Shown: positions 18,272-27,449, numbered from the stretch's first letter. The stretch is 64,000 nt of DNA from Methanofollis tationis (GCF_013377755.1 NZ_JABXWR010000001.1:321104-385103), one strand, 5' to 3'. Notes: a model not told the origin generated them from the letters alone. Translations and numbers: made by a program.

Positions 18272-18865
18272 TCAGATCGAAGATGGGATGGCAAGGACCG
18301 CAACCGCCGTCATGGCAAGCACCGGGATGGTGACCAGGTCGCCAAGGGTCGTCACGGCCGGGGCGGCGATCATGTCCAGGTCGACGCCCCGCCGGTAGGA
18401 GAGAACCGAGATCAGGACGGTGAACCCCATCAGGACCAGCCCTGACAGGATTCCTGCCACCAGGGAGATGAGCACCAGGTCGCCGGCACCGATCACCGGG
18501 AGGCCTGTTATTGCGCTCAGGAGCGGGGCGATGACCCCAAGGGCCGCTGCGGTGGCGATTGTGAGGAGTAAGGAGGCATGGAGGTTCCCGGCCAGCACCC
18601 CATCCTGTTCGAAGGTGCCGGAAAATTCGCCGAGGTGCATGGACGAGGAGAGCCTGGACGCAAGCACGCCGGAGATGCTCCCGCGCATGTTGATCGTCGG
18701 CGGGACGAGCACCATCAGCCCGGGGATGAGGGTGAGAAGGTCACTGATAGAGGAGAGATACGAGCCTGCAACGACGGCGACGCCCGTGCTGATGAGGAGT
18801 GCAACAAGCCCGGTCAGAAAGAGGCGCCTCTCGCGCCCCTGTACACCCGCCTGACTCATCGTCAC
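18272..18865 (-). CDS. MgtE-like membrane domain, first half-transporter
   Basis: This 197-residue paralogue of the following gene has the pore-type segment PGLMVLVPPTINMRGSISG and then LASRLSSSMHLGEF. It has about five hydrophobic helices and no soluble regulatory domain. The two genes abut (TGA followed by GTG). Eukaryotic SLC41 proteins carry two such domains in one chain; here they are separate chains encoded side by side. RNase Z ends 20 bp upstream of its start on the same strand. Confidence 0.85.
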   Translation of the reverse strand: MTMSQAGVQGRERRLFLTGLVALLISTGVAVVAGSYLSSISDLLTLIPGLMVLVPPTINMRGSISGVLASRLSSSMHLGEFSGTFEQDGVLAGNLHASLLLTIATAAALGVIAPLLSAITGLPVIGAGDLVLISLVAGILSGLVLMGFTVLISVLSYRRGVDLDMIAAPAVTTLGDLVTIPVLAMTAVAVLAIPSSI

Positions 18866-18885
18866 ACTCCCCTGTCATGCTCACT

Positions 18886-19809
18886 TCACTCCCTGAAGGG
18901 GATCTCGACCATCGTCAGGTCGGACGGTGCGAGTACCTCTCCCTCAAATCTCTGCCCTGCATCCTGTATATGGTTTGCCGTGGACGTATAGCGCGAGCTG
19001 ATATGGACGAGGGCGAGCGTCTGTGCTCTGAGCGCCGCCGCCGCCTCTCCTGCCTCGCCGGCGGTGGAGTGGAAGACTTCGCCGGCACGGTCCAGCTCGG
19101 TGTCGTCGAAGGTGGCGTCGTGGATGAGGAGATCGGCGTCTTCGAGCCCTGATATCGGGCCGTGATGAAGCGGCCTGGTGTCGCCTGAGTAGATGACCAT
19201 CCGGCCGCGCCGCGGCGGGCCGAGGATCTCGTCGGGCGTGACGGTGACATCCTCTCCGTCCCGCACAACCGTGACCGCCTCGCCCCGCTGGAGGCGGCCG
19301 AAGAGCGGGCCTGGCTGAACACCGAGGGAGATCGCCTTTTCCCGGTCGAAACGCCCCGGACGGCTGTCCTCTCTGAGGACGTAGCCGATGCTTGTCATGC
19401 CGTGGCAGGTGGCGAACGCCTCTACCCCATAGCCGTCGAAACGGACGATCGATCCCGGCGCCAGCGTGACCGGCTGGAGGTCGAAGCTGAGTCGGGTTCT
19501 GCCGATCTTGAGTGTGTAATCCACAAAATCATGGACCCCTTCGGGCCCGTAGACGGGAAGGGGTTCGGTCCGGCCGTTGAAGGCGAGGGTCTGGACAAGA
19601 CCGGGGACGCCGAGGAAATGGTCGGCGTGCCAGTGGGTGATGAAGATGGCGTCGACGAGAAACCCGGTCCTCGCCCGCATCATCTGCTGCTGGGCCCCTT
19701 CGCCGCAGTCGAAGAGCAGGGTGTCGGAGCCCCGCCTGATCATGACGCAGGAGGGGTTTCGGTTCGGCGTGGGCAGGGCCCCGGCCGTTCCGAGGAAGTA
19801 CACCTGCAA
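18886..19809 (-). CDS. rnz: Ribonuclease Z (tRNA 3' processing)
   Basis: Metallo-beta-lactamase fold nuclease that cuts tRNA precursors behind the discriminator base. It shows the zinc motif THWHADHFLG (about residue 58), FDCGEGAQQQMM, YSGDTRP and a late HISSRYT. The preferred start is TTG 19809 (MQVYFLGTAGALPTPNRNPS, 307 residues). It has GGAG five bases upstream and matches the family N-terminus. GTG 19833 would add eight unusual residues and overlap the upstream gene. tRNAs in this window lack an encoded CCA, consistent with need for this enzyme. Confidence 0.93.
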   Translation of the reverse strand: MQVYFLGTAGALPTPNRNPSCVMIRRGSDTLLFDCGEGAQQQMMRARTGFLVDAIFITHWHADHFLGVPGLVQTLAFNGRTEPLPVYGPEGVHDFVDYTLKIGRTRLSFDLQPVTLAPGSIVRFDGYGVEAFATCHGMTSIGYVLREDSRPGRFDREKAISLGVQPGPLFGRLQRGEAVTVVRDGEDVTVTPDEILGPPRRGRMVIYSGDTRPLHHGPISGLEDADLLIHDATFDDTELDRAGEVFHSTAGEAGEAAAALRAQTLALVHISSRYTSTANHIQDAGQRFEGEVLAPSDLTMVEIPFRE

Positions 19810-19820
19810 TGTCTCTCCGG

Positions 19821-20597
19821 CTATACAAACCACCTCTTAAAGACATCGAGGCTCTTTTTTGCCTCTTCGATGCTCCGTCCCTCGATCACCGCCACCTCGC
19901 CCTGATATCCCGCCGCAATGGCATGGCCGACTTTTTTCCAGTTGATGGTGCCGTCGCCGAGGGCGAGGTGTTCGTCAGAGCTGCCATGGTTGTCGTGGAT
20001 ATGGAGGTGGCTGGCGTTTTTGATCTGGGCGAGGAAACTGTCGACTTTCCTCACGGTGTTTGCATGGCCGATATCGAAGGTGATTCCGATCCCCTCGATC
20101 CCCTCGGTGATCCCGAGGAGTTCAAAGGGGTCGTGGCAGAGGAATTCCGGAATGTTGATCATGTTCTCCAGGCAGGCTACAACGCCGTGATCGCTTGCGC
20201 ACCGCCCGATCACCCGCAGCGCCTCCTTCTGCTGCTCCCATACCTTTTCGGGCAGGAGTTTTCCGGCCGGGGAGAGGTAGCCCGGATGCATGGTGACCCG
20301 ATCGGTGAGGTCGGCGGCGTGCTCGATGCAGGAGCAGATCTGCCTGACCGATTCCCGCCAGATGGGGTCGTTGATGGAGGCGGGGTTGAGATCGGCATAC
20401 GGGGCGTGCACGGTCACGGCAAGGCCCGTGCTCTCGATCACGTCACTGATTACCTGTTTGTTCGCCGGTTTTTCCAGGCGGTACTTGCCGTCCGCCGAGA
20501 TCTCCCAGCCGGGAAACCCTGCCTCTTCTATTCCAAACACCCATTCGGGCGATTCCCATACCTTTGACGATGAGGAAAAATACGGTTTGACGCTCAT
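19821..20597 (-). CDS. Sugar phosphate isomerase/epimerase-like TIM barrel (AP endonuclease 2 fold)
   Basis: This 258-residue protein has the metal-site residues of the xylose-isomerase-like barrel: VTVHAPYADLN, MHPGYLSP, ACLENM, FDIGHAN, HLHIHDNHGSSDEHLALGDGTINW and IEGRSIEEAKKSL. The family includes endonuclease IV, IolE/IolH and other sugar isomerases; the substrate is not predictable. ATG 20597 is preferred: GGAGG sits six bases upstream and the ATG overlaps the upstream stop as ATGA. Confidence 0.85.
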   Translation of the reverse strand: MSVKPYFSSSSKVWESPEWVFGIEEAGFPGWEISADGKYRLEKPANKQVISDVIESTGLAVTVHAPYADLNPASINDPIWRESVRQICSCIEHAADLTDRVTMHPGYLSPAGKLLPEKVWEQQKEALRVIGRCASDHGVVACLENMINIPEFLCHDPFELLGITEGIEGIGITFDIGHANTVRKVDSFLAQIKNASHLHIHDNHGSSDEHLALGDGTINWKKVGHAIAAGYQGEVAVIEGRSIEEAKKSLDVFKRWFV

Positions 20598-21142
20598 TCG
20601 CACCCTCCGACGGCGTCGAGGAGACGGGCGACCCGTCTGCCGTACTCCTCTACGGTGGCTTCATTCTCGATATATATGTCTGCCGTGGCAAGGGCGTCGC
20701 CAAGCCCCCACCCGAGTTCGCGCTCGTCCCTCCGTCTCAGGTCCTCGGCCGAGTGCGGATCGTCCGAGCGGCCGCGGCTGCCGAGGCGGCGGAGCCGTGT
20801 TTCGAAGGAGGCCCTGACCCCGACAAGCAGAAATGCGGGAAAACGCTCCCTGAAGATCGCCACCTCGGCCCCGCCCCTGATCCCGTCGATGAGGGCGACT
20901 GGTGCGCCGGTCTCCTCCACCGCCGGGACCGTGAGGTGAGCGACGGCGTCCATGCCGTAGGTCGCCCTCAGTTCGGCTGAAACTCTGCCCATATTCTCGT
21001 CGGTCAGCGGGAGGCCGGCACCGGCAACGGCACGCCTGATCATGTCTCCCATCACCACGACCGGGATGCCCCGGTCCGCTGCTATCCGTGAAAACTCGCC
21101 TTTCCCGCTTGCCGGCATGCCGACAACACCGATGACTTTCAT
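20594..21142 (-). CDS. UPF0200 family nucleotide kinase-like protein
   Basis: This 182-residue P-loop protein begins MKVIGVVGMPASGKGEFS (Walker A at residues 8-15). It has a lid-like basic region RRLGSRGRSDDP and ERELGWGLGDALATADIYIEN, characteristic of UPF0200, an archaeal family related to dephospho-CoA and adenylate kinases. The true substrate is unknown. It overlaps both neighbours by 4 bp (ATGA on each side), so radical SAM gene, kinase and isomerase form one operon. Confidence 0.88.
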   Translation of the reverse strand: MKVIGVVGMPASGKGEFSRIAADRGIPVVVMGDMIRRAVAGAGLPLTDENMGRVSAELRATYGMDAVAHLTVPAVEETGAPVALIDGIRGGAEVAIFRERFPAFLLVGVRASFETRLRRLGSRGRSDDPHSAEDLRRRDERELGWGLGDALATADIYIENEATVEEYGRRVARLLDAVGGCE

Positions 21143-21891
21143 ATGCGCCGCTCCTGCTCAATCCTGCTCATATCGATGCTCCCCCCGCGCACAATGCGCC
21201 GCCCCTCATAGACCACCTCGCCGTTCTCGCGGGTGCGGATCTTCACCGTCCGTCCGATCCGGTCGGCGATCTCTGAGAACTCCCCGAACGTGAGGGGAGA
21301 GACGCCCCTGACGATCCCCTGCTGGAGGACCAGATCGACACCTTCTGTCTCTTTTGAGATATAGGGGATATCATCCTCACACCCCCGGAATACGGTCACG
21401 ACAACCTCGAACTCCGGGAGAACGCCGGTCTTATGCGCCTCGATGCAGAGCGCAAGCGACTCTTTCACCCGGTCTGCATAGTCCACCTTGAAAAGGTTGC
21501 GGTAATGGCTCCACCGGGTCTTGATGTCGAGGGAGATCTTGTCGGCGAGGCGCTCTGCCAGAAGGGCGCGGATGGTCCCGGGAAAAACGCCGTTCGTCTG
21601 GAGCCCGACGCCAAGCCCCATCTCTTGTACGCCGCGTGCAAGGGCGACGAGGGCCTCTTTCTGCATCGTCGCCTCTCCGCCTGAAAAAACCGCCCCGGTG
21701 GTGAGGAGGGTGGTGTCCCTGATCATGGCGAGAATTTCTTCTATATCGCGCTCGTCCCGGCCCTCCTGCAGGGCGACGTTCTGGCAGTAATGGCACCTGA
21801 CCGGGCAGCCGCGCAGAAAAATCGTGCAGACTGCCCTGCCTCGCCAGTCCACGGTGCTGAGTGGTATAAATCCTCCGAAATTCGCCTTCAA
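21139..21891 (-). CDS. Radical SAM activating enzyme (NrdG/PflA-like)
   Basis: The CxxxCxxC cluster motif is RGCPVRCHYCQN (about residues 24-35). The protein continues with TGAVFSGGEATMQ and VGLQTNGVFPG, as in anaerobic ribonucleotide-reductase or pyruvate-formate-lyase activating enzymes. The target glycyl-radical protein is not nearby, so the partner is open. TTG 21891 gives MKANFGGFIPLSTVDWRGRAV, the family's usual N-terminus, with GGTG seven bases upstream. The ATG at 21951 would add 20 residues and overlap a likely TATA box (TATAAA near 21930). Confidence 0.85.
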   Translation of the reverse strand: MKANFGGFIPLSTVDWRGRAVCTIFLRGCPVRCHYCQNVALQEGRDERDIEEILAMIRDTTLLTTGAVFSGGEATMQKEALVALARGVQEMGLGVGLQTNGVFPGTIRALLAERLADKISLDIKTRWSHYRNLFKVDYADRVKESLALCIEAHKTGVLPEFEVVVTVFRGCEDDIPYISKETEGVDLVLQQGIVRGVSPLTFGEFSEIADRIGRTVKIRTRENGEVVYEGRRIVRGGSIDMSRIEQERRI

Positions 21892-22050
21892 AAACCCACC
21901 GTCGTTATATCTTGGGTGAGGAGTTTTATAGAATCTATCTTGCAGGAACATGTGAGCGGGGGGTAGGTGATGATTTTGCCCTGACGTGGGTGAACGGATG
22001 GTTGCAGGTCATGCCGTGCCGGGGGGCCGGCCGCCCCGCGAAACTGCGAT

Positions 22051-22126
22051 TGGAGAAGGGATGGGTGCAGCCCATCTGGTATCGTACCTCTACGTTCCCC
22101 GATCCAATCCTCACGCGGGGGTCAGG
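22051..22126 (+). repeat. Interspersed intergenic repeat, copy A
   Basis: This copy shares two blocks with a segment near 57.5 kb on the other strand. The first is TGGAGAAGGGATGGGTGCAGCCC versus a related block with GTGGGTGCAACCC. The second is around CCAATCCTCACGCGG, with 24 of 26 bases identical over 22101-22126. Copy A has about 22 extra bases between the blocks. It may be a member of a genome-wide repeat family. Confidence 0.65.
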
Positions 22127-22240
22127 CGGGCAGCATGAGGAAAGGCTGCTGGAGACCGGCAGGTGCCGGGGAGGCTAACAATGTGAATGGGCGAATAAAC
22201 CCGGCAAAAACGGCCTGAGCCATCTGATAAATCCCTCTTG

Positions 22241-22315
22241 CACAAACGTAAACAAATTTACTTGTGGGGCGATCAAGCACATTTGTGCCGAAAAATGGAA
22301 ATACAAGCCTTTATC
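22241..22315 (+). promoter_or_regulatory. thiC promoter with inverted repeats
   Basis: Two nested inverted arms lie at 22241-22266: CACAA/TTGTG outside and GTAAA/TTTAC inside, with loop CAAA. A second palindrome, GCACA-TT-TGTGC, occupies 22277-22288. CTTTATCT at 22308-22315 sits about 28 bp before the thiC ATG and can be the TATA box, which makes the mRNA leaderless. The palindromes lie just upstream of it, where activators or repressors bind. Confidence 0.5.
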
Positions 22316-22340
22316 TGGTTATTTTCCCTACGAGATAGGT

Positions 22341-23615
22341 ATGAGTCTCTTAGAGGATGCCAGGCGTGGCGTCATCACCGAAGAAATGAAGATCGTGGCG
22401 GCACAGGAAGGGGTCACCGAGGAGTTTGTCAGGCGCGGCGTTGCCGAGGGCCATATCACCATCCCGGTCTCGCCGTATCGCAAGGTCAAGATCTGCGGGA
22501 TTGGCGAAGGCCTGCGTACCAAGGTGAACGCCTCCATCGGCACCTCGACCGATATCGTGGACGTGGACCAGGAGATTGAGAAGGTGCGGATGGCCGAGAA
22601 GGCCGGCGCCGACACCCTGATGGAGCTCTCGACCGGCGGCGACTTCCTCGAGATCAGGCGCCGCGTCATCGAGAACACCTCGCTCTCGGTCGGTTCGGTG
22701 CCCCTGTACCAGGCCTTCATCGAGGCGGCCAGGAACAAGGGCGGCGTTGTCTTCATGAACCCCGACGACCTCTTCAGGATCACCGCGGAGCAGGCGAAGC
22801 TCGGCACGAACTTCATGGCCATTCACACTGGCATCAACCTGGAGACGATGAAGCGGCTGAGGAACCAGGGTCGGCACGGCGGCCTCGTCTCCCGCGGCGG
22901 CGCATTCATGACGGCGTGGATGCTGCACAACGAGCAGGAGAACCCGCTCTATGCTGAGTTCGACTACCTGCTCGAGATCCTCAAGGAGCATGAGGTCACC
23001 CTCTCGTTCGGGAACGGCATGCGCTCAGGCGCCGTCCATGACGCCACCGACCGGGCGCAGCTCCAGGAACTGATCATCAACGCCGAACTCGCCGATAAGG
23101 CGAACGACTATGGCGTCCAGACGATCATCGAAGGACCCGGCCACATCCCGCTCGACGAGATCGAGGCGAACGTCATCGTCCAGAAGCGGGTCACCAACAG
23201 GAAGCCCTTCTATATGCTCGGCCCCCTGGTCACCGACATCGCGCCGGGCTACGACGACCGCGTCGCCGCCATCGGCGCCTCCCTCTCCTCGGCCTACGGC
23301 GCCGACTTCATCTGCTATGTGACGCCGGCCGAGCACCTTGCCCTGCCCACCCCGGAGGAGGTCTATGAAGGCGTGATGAGCTCCCGCATTGCCGCCCACG
23401 TCGGCGACATGATCAAACTGAAGAAGCGCGACGCCGACCTCGAGATGGGCCATGCCCGCCGCGACCTCGACTGGGGCCGCCAGTTCGCCGTGGCCATGAA
23501 CCCCGAGCGCGCAAAAGCGATCAGGGACGAGCGGATGCCCGCCGACACCGACGGCTGCACGATGTGCGGCGACTACTGTGCGCTGAAGATCGTGAACAAG
23601 AACTTCCACTTCTAA
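22341..23615 (+). CDS. thiC: Phosphomethylpyrimidine synthase
   Basis: ThiC rearranges aminoimidazole ribotide to HMP-phosphate in thiamine synthesis. This is the short form (424 residues) that lacks the N-terminal extension of many bacterial ThiC. The [4Fe-4S] ligands lie in the C-terminal [11 protein letters not shown] motif, as in non-canonical radical SAM ThiC. Other conserved stretches are [30 protein letters not shown] and [13 protein letters not shown]. It is monocistronic. The thiN gene at 43.2 kb acts later in the same pathway. Confidence 0.97.
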   Translation: MSLLEDARRGVITEEMKIVAAQEGVTEEFVRRGVAEGHITIPVSPYRKVKICGIGEGLRTKVNASIGTSTDIVDVDQEIEKVRMAEKAGADTLMELSTGGDFLEIRRRVIENTSLSVGSVPLYQAFIEAARNKGGVVFMNPDDLFRITAEQAKLGTNFMAIHTGINLETMKRLRNQGRHGGLVSRGGAFMTAWMLHNEQENPLYAEFDYLLEILKEHEVTLSFGNGMRSGAVHDATDRAQLQELIINAELADKANDYGVQTIIEGPGHIPLDEIEANVIVQKRVTNRKPFYMLGPLVTDIAPGYDDRVAAIGASLSSAYGADFICYVTPAEHLALPTPEEVYEGVMSSRIAAHVGDMIKLKKRDADLEMGHARRDLDWGRQFAVAMNPERAKAIRDERMPADTDGCTMCGDYCALKIVNKNFHF

Positions 23616-23915
23616 ATCTTTTTTGTTCTTCCTCCTTTCGCCCCGAAAATTCCCTCTCTTGAGTCAGCCCCCTTCGCGCGTAAATAGCGTGAGATTCTCG
23701 CGATATCCTGGCCGATGCCCTCACGCAAAGAAACGAAGCCCGAAAACCCTCCCCCCTTTGCAGCCTATCCTGTGAGATCAGCCCTCCCATCCCGAGTCGC
23801 CTGAGCGGCTTCAGACGAAGGTGGCCCGGCGCAGTTCTTTCACCGCCCTGTACCGTAAATCTCCCCTGCAGGAGAGAGGGATAGGCCCATATGGGAGGCG
23901 GTCGAAAATCCTCCT
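23616..23915. other. Intergenic region behind thiC
   Basis: A T-run (23619-23624) right after thiC is the likely terminator. The remaining 290 bp are C-rich, with short reading frames of no coding character. I see no tRNA, stable long hairpin or repeat. Confidence 0.45.
23619..23624 (+). terminator. T-run behind thiC
   Basis: TTTTTT begins four bases behind the thiC stop and is followed by GTTCTTCCTCC, a pyrimidine tract typical of archaeal termination. Confidence 0.5.
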
Positions 23916-24350
23916 GTGAAACCCGAAAACCAGAAGACCATCGATGAATTCCTCTCTCATGCAGACGAGATGGGGGACGACATCATCGCAGAGACAGAGG
24001 AGTGGCTCGGCGTCGTGCCCTTTATTTTCACGCTGATGCGCGAACGCCCCGAAGCCTTCGCCCTCTCCGTGCTCGGCGATTACCACACCGCCCGCCCGGC
24101 AAGCCTCGACCCGAAGACCGCGGAACTGGTGGCGATCGCCGCCGCCGCAGGTGCCGGCGCCGACAGCTGCGTGTGGGTGCATATCGGGACGGCCCTGAAG
24201 GAAGGGGCGACCAGAGACGAGATCCTCGACGCCATCCTCATCGCCGGCATCATCGGCAAGACCCGCGTGCTCGCCCCGGCCCTCAGGGCATTCAGGGACA
24301 GGCTGCCAGAGACGGATTCTTTATCCACGAGTCCGAAGAATAGATCGTGA
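23916..24350 (+). CDS. Carboxymuconolactone decarboxylase/AhpD-fold protein
   Basis: This 144-residue all-helical protein carries the CMD core ELVAIAAAAGAGADSCVWVHIGTALKEGAT, followed by DEILDAILIAGIIGKTRVLAPALR. AhpD-type members use CxxCxxxH for disulfide chemistry. Here only the second cysteine and the histidine (CVWVH) are kept and the first cysteine is replaced. A peroxidase-type disulfide cycle is therefore doubtful. The start is GTG with no clear ribosome binding site. It overlaps the next gene by 4 bp. Confidence 0.85.
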   Translation: MKPENQKTIDEFLSHADEMGDDIIAETEEWLGVVPFIFTLMRERPEAFALSVLGDYHTARPASLDPKTAELVAIAAAAGAGADSCVWVHIGTALKEGATRDEILDAILIAGIIGKTRVLAPALRAFRDRLPETDSLSTSPKNRS

Positions 24351-24937
24351 TGAATACCGCGCCCGTAGGGAAGGCCCAGATAAAGCAGGTGATGCGGCTT
24401 GAGGCGAAGGCCCGCCGGTGTGCCCTCTCCCCCGAAGCGATCGAGGAGAAAAGCCGGGCGATCACCGGCCGCCTCCTCGCCCTCGCCGACGGCGCGGGGA
24501 CGGTGATGGTCTATGTCTCAAAGCCCCCTGAGGTCGAGACTGCCGGGCTGATCGACGCCCTCCTTTCCGCCGGAAAGCGGGTTGTCATCCCGATCATCGA
24601 GAAGGAGCGGCGAACGCTTCGCCTCTCCTATCTGACCGATAGGTCGGTCCTCGTCGAGAGCACCTTCCATGTCCCCGAACCGATCGGCAGTGAGGTGCCG
24701 GCCTCCGCCGACGACCTCGACCTGATCGTCGTCCCGGTCGTCGGGTTCGACCGGACCGGCAGCCGCATCGGCTACGGCGCCGGTTATTATGACCGCTTCC
24801 TCTCCCGGGCGCCCGATGTCCCGGTGGTCGGCGCTGCTTTTTCGTGCCAGGAAGTGCCGTCCGTCCCCTGCGAAGCCTTTGACCGCCGGATGGACCTTGT
24901 CGTTACCGAGGACGAGGTCATCGCCTGCACCTGTTAG
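24347..24937 (+). CDS. 5-formyltetrahydrofolate cyclo-ligase family protein
   Basis: This 196-residue ATP-grasp-like ligase family member contains the hallmark DLDLIVVPVVGFDRTGSRIGYGAGYYDRFL (about residues 122-151), including the G(x)GxGYYDR nucleotide-binding stretch. Bacterial and eukaryotic homologues turn 5-formyl-THF into methenyl-THF. Methanogens mainly use tetrahydromethanopterin, so the true substrate may be a related formyl-pterin or something else. GTG 24347 overlaps the upstream stop; ATG 24350 is the alternative. Confidence 0.88.
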   Translation: MMNTAPVGKAQIKQVMRLEAKARRCALSPEAIEEKSRAITGRLLALADGAGTVMVYVSKPPEVETAGLIDALLSAGKRVVIPIIEKERRTLRLSYLTDRSVLVESTFHVPEPIGSEVPASADDLDLIVVPVVGFDRTGSRIGYGAGYYDRFLSRAPDVPVVGAAFSCQEVPSVPCEAFDRRMDLVVTEDEVIACTC

Positions 24938-24950
24938 TGCCGCATTGTGA

Positions 24951-24985
24951 TCTTTTATATATTGGTATCACTAACTTTGAGTAAA
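24951..24985 (+). promoter_or_regulatory. cdc48 promoter with CTAAC-N5-GTAAA operator
   Basis: TCTTTTATATATT (24951-24963) is a strong TATA box. CTAAC at 24971-24975 and GTAAA at 24981-24985 are five bases apart. They sit about 14 bp behind the TATA centre, the same arrangement as in front of the ArsR/Hsp20 operon at 9.6 kb. A GGAG ribosome binding site precedes the ATG at 25009, so there is a short leader. Confidence 0.7.
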
Positions 24986-25008
24986 TCCCATTCACTGGAG
25001 ATATACTC

Positions 25009-27441
25009 ATGCAGAAAGATCAGATTGAAGTAACGGTGAAGGAGGCCTACCACGAGGATGCCGGTCGGGGGATCGCACGCCTCGGCATGGACGTGATGAA
25101 GGCCCTCAACCTCGTTTCCGGCGATGTGATCGAGATCCAGGGCAAGCAGAAGGCCGCGGCCATCGTCTGGCCCGGCTATCCCGAGGACATCGGGAAAGGC
25201 ATCATCAGGATCGACGGCAACATCCGCGGCAACGCCCATACCGGCATCGACGACACTGTCAAAATCCGGAAGGTAGAGGCAAGCTACGGCCAGAAGGTCG
25301 TCTTCCAGCCGACCCAGCCGATCCGTCTCGTCGGCGGCGAACAGTACCTCAAGAGACTGATGAACGGCAGGCCGGTCGTCGAGGGGCAGACCTTCAGGAT
25401 CAACGTCCTGGGCAACCCCTTAACCTTCGTCGTCGCAAAGGTCTCGCCCAGGGGCATCGCGATCATCAACGACTCGACCGAGATCGAGCTGAAGGAGACG
25501 CCGTACAAACCCGAGGAGGGGAAGCGCAAGGAAGTCTCCGACGTCCACTACGAGGACATCGGCGGCCTCGGCCGCGAGCTCGACATGGTCAGGGAGATGA
25601 TCGAACTCCCGCTCAGGCACCCCGAGATCTTCGAGCGGCTTGGCATCGAGCCCCCGAAGGGCGTGCTCCTCTACGGCCCGCCGGGCACGGGCAAGACCCT
25701 GATCGCAAAGGCCGTCGCAAACGAGGTGGATGCCAACTTCATCTCCATCTCAGGCCCAGAGATCATGGGCAAGTACTATGGCGAGTCAGAGGAGCGGCTG
25801 CGCGAGGTCTTTGAGAAAGCGCAGGAGAACGCCCCGACGATCGTATTCATCGACGAGATCGACTCGATCGCCCCCAAGCGCGAGGAGACGAAGGGCGAGG
25901 TGGAGCGGCGGGTCGTCGCCCAGCTCCTCTCCTTGATGGACGGGCTCAAGACCCGTGGGCAGGTCGTCGTCATCGCGGCGACGAACATCCCTGACGCCAT
26001 CGACCCGGCCCTGCGCCGCGGCGGCCGGTTCGACCGCGAGATCGAGATCGGCATCCCTGACCGGAAGGGGCGGCACGAGATCTTCCAGGTGCACACCCGC
26101 GGCGTTCCCCTCGCGGAGAACGTCGACCTCCAGCACCTCGCCGATGTGACCCACGGCTTCGTCGGCGCCGACATCTCCCTCCTCGTAAAGGAGGCGGCGA
26201 TGCACGCCCTGCGGCAGGTGATCCCGAAGATCAAGATCGAGGAGGAGATCCCGGCCGAGTTGATCGAGAAACTGCGGGTCACCGGCGAAGACTTTGACGA
26301 GGCCAGAAAGCACGTCGAGCCCTCGGCGATGCGCGAGGTGCTCGTCGAGGTGCCGAACGTCTCCTGGGAGGACGTCGGCGGGCTCGAAGACGTGAAAGCA
26401 GAGCTCACCGAGGCGGTGGAATGGCCGCTGAAGTACCCCGAGGTGTTCACCCGGATGCAGACCAAACCGCCGAAGGGCATCCTTCTCTTCGGCCCGCCCG
26501 GGACGGGGAAGACCCTGCTCGCCAAAGCGACGGCGAACGAGAGCGAGTGCAATTTCATCTCGGTAAAGGGGCCTGAGCTCCTCTCGAAGTGGGTCGGCGA
26601 ATCTGAAAAGGGCGTGCGCGAGATCTTCCGCAAGGCGCGGCAGGCCTCTCCGTCGATCATCTTCTTCGATGAGATCGATGCCCTCGTGCCAAAGCGCGGC
26701 TCGTATGCGAACTCCTCGCACGTGACCGAAAGCGTCGTCTCCCAGCTCCTCACCGAGCTCGACGGGCTTGAGGAGCTCAAAAGCGTCATGGTCCTCGGTG
26801 CCACAAACCGCCCTGACATGCTCGACGACGCCCTCCTGCGCCCGGGCCGCCTCGACCGGATCGTCTATGTCCCTCCCCCTGACCTGGAGAGCCGGAAGAA
26901 GATCTTCGAGGTGTACCTGAAGGGCACCGAGGAGATGATGGCATCTGACGTCGGCATCGACGATCTTGTCGCCCGGAGTGACGGCTACGTCGGCGCCGAC
27001 ATCGAAGCGGTCGTCAGGGAGGCGAAACTCGCGGCGATGCGGGAGTTCATCGCGGCGATGAAGGGCAAGACTGCCGAGGAGCGCACCGATGCCATCGGCA
27101 ATGTCAGGGTCACGAAGAAGCACTTCGACACCGCCTTCGGAAAGGTGAAGGGCTCGCTCTCGCCTGAGAGCCTCGAAGAGTTCGAGCGGCTCTCCTGGGA
27201 GATCCTCTACTCCCACGAACAGCGTTCGGCCCTCGAAAAGGCCGCCGCCCTCGTCAAACGGGCCGGACTTGCGGCAGGGAAAGGTGGCGATGAGGTCGCA
27301 ACCCTCGCAGGAGATCTCAGGAAGGCGGTCTACGCGAGAACAAAAGATCTCGCCGGGATCAGGGCCCTCTCAGAAAAACTTGAAGCAGCACTCGAGAAGA
27401 AGAGGCCGGCAACCATTCCCGCGCCCATGCACGGGAGCTGA
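25009..27441 (+). CDS. cdc48: Cdc48/VAT-type AAA ATPase
   Basis: This 810-residue hexameric unfoldase moves proteins for degradation. It has an N-terminal double-psi barrel domain (about 1-180) and two AAA domains. D1 has Walker A GPPGTGKT at about residue 222 and Walker [12 protein letters not shown]2 has GPPGTGKT at about residue 494 and [10 protein letters not shown]. Arginine fingers are expected in RRGGRFD and RPGRLD. The C-terminus ends in PAPMHGS without an HbYX motif, so docking to the proteasome is not obvious. Shared promoter elements suggest control with the Hsp20-like operon. Confidence 0.97.
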   Translation: MQKDQIEVTVKEAYHEDAGRGIARLGMDVMKALNLVSGDVIEIQGKQKAAAIVWPGYPEDIGKGIIRIDGNIRGNAHTGIDDTVKIRKVEASYGQKVVFQPTQPIRLVGGEQYLKRLMNGRPVVEGQTFRINVLGNPLTFVVAKVSPRGIAIINDSTEIELKETPYKPEEGKRKEVSDVHYEDIGGLGRELDMVREMIELPLRHPEIFERLGIEPPKGVLLYGPPGTGKTLIAKAVANEVDANFISISGPEIMGKYYGESEERLREVFEKAQENAPTIVFIDEIDSIAPKREETKGEVERRVVAQLLSLMDGLKTRGQVVVIAATNIPDAIDPALRRGGRFDREIEIGIPDRKGRHEIFQVHTRGVPLAENVDLQHLADVTHGFVGADISLLVKEAAMHALRQVIPKIKIEEEIPAELIEKLRVTGEDFDEARKHVEPSAMREVLVEVPNVSWEDVGGLEDVKAELTEAVEWPLKYPEVFTRMQTKPPKGILLFGPPGTGKTLLAKATANESECNFISVKGPELLSKWVGESEKGVREIFRKARQASPSIIFFDEIDALVPKRGSYANSSHVTESVVSQLLTELDGLEELKSVMVLGATNRPDMLDDALLRPGRLDRIVYVPPPDLESRKKIFEVYLKGTEEMMASDVGIDDLVARSDGYVGADIEAVVREAKLAAMREFIAAMKGKTAEERTDAIGNVRVTKKHFDTAFGKVKGSLSPESLEEFERLSWEILYSHEQRSALEKAAALVKRAGLAAGKGGDEVATLAGDLRKAVYARTKDLAGIRALSEKLEAALEKKRPATIPAPMHGS

Positions 27442-27449
27442 CCTCCTTC

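Larger units (their letters stand above)
21892..22340. other. Regulatory and repeat-containing region before thiC
   Basis: These 449 bp lie between divergent genes. The left half is G+C-rich, contains copy A of an interspersed repeat and a hairpin GATGGGT-gca-GCCCATC type (22060-22076). The right half is A+T-rich and holds inverted repeats and a TATA box for thiC. I looked for a TPP riboswitch and did not find its conserved pairings. No protein-coding gene is apparent. Confidence 0.5.

Noticed and set aside
22137-22144. GAGGAAAG resembling a conserved element of RNase P RNA
   Set aside because: The partner elements (ACAGAA and the 3' pairing strand) and a closing P1 helix are not present at suitable distances, so an RNase P RNA gene cannot be supported.
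21960-22340. Possible TPP riboswitch before thiC
   Set aside because: The conserved CTGAGA and ACCTGA-type core with supporting helices is missing. A TATA box 28 bp before the ATG leaves no leader for a riboswitch.
24347-24937. Evidence for folate-dependent metabolism
   Set aside because: The family is wider than its name. One homologue in a methanogen does not prove use of 5-formyl-THF.
25776-27216. Long antisense frames (up to 476 residues) opposite cdc48
   Set aside because: They mirror the codon bias of cdc48, and their translations are composition-biased without domains.
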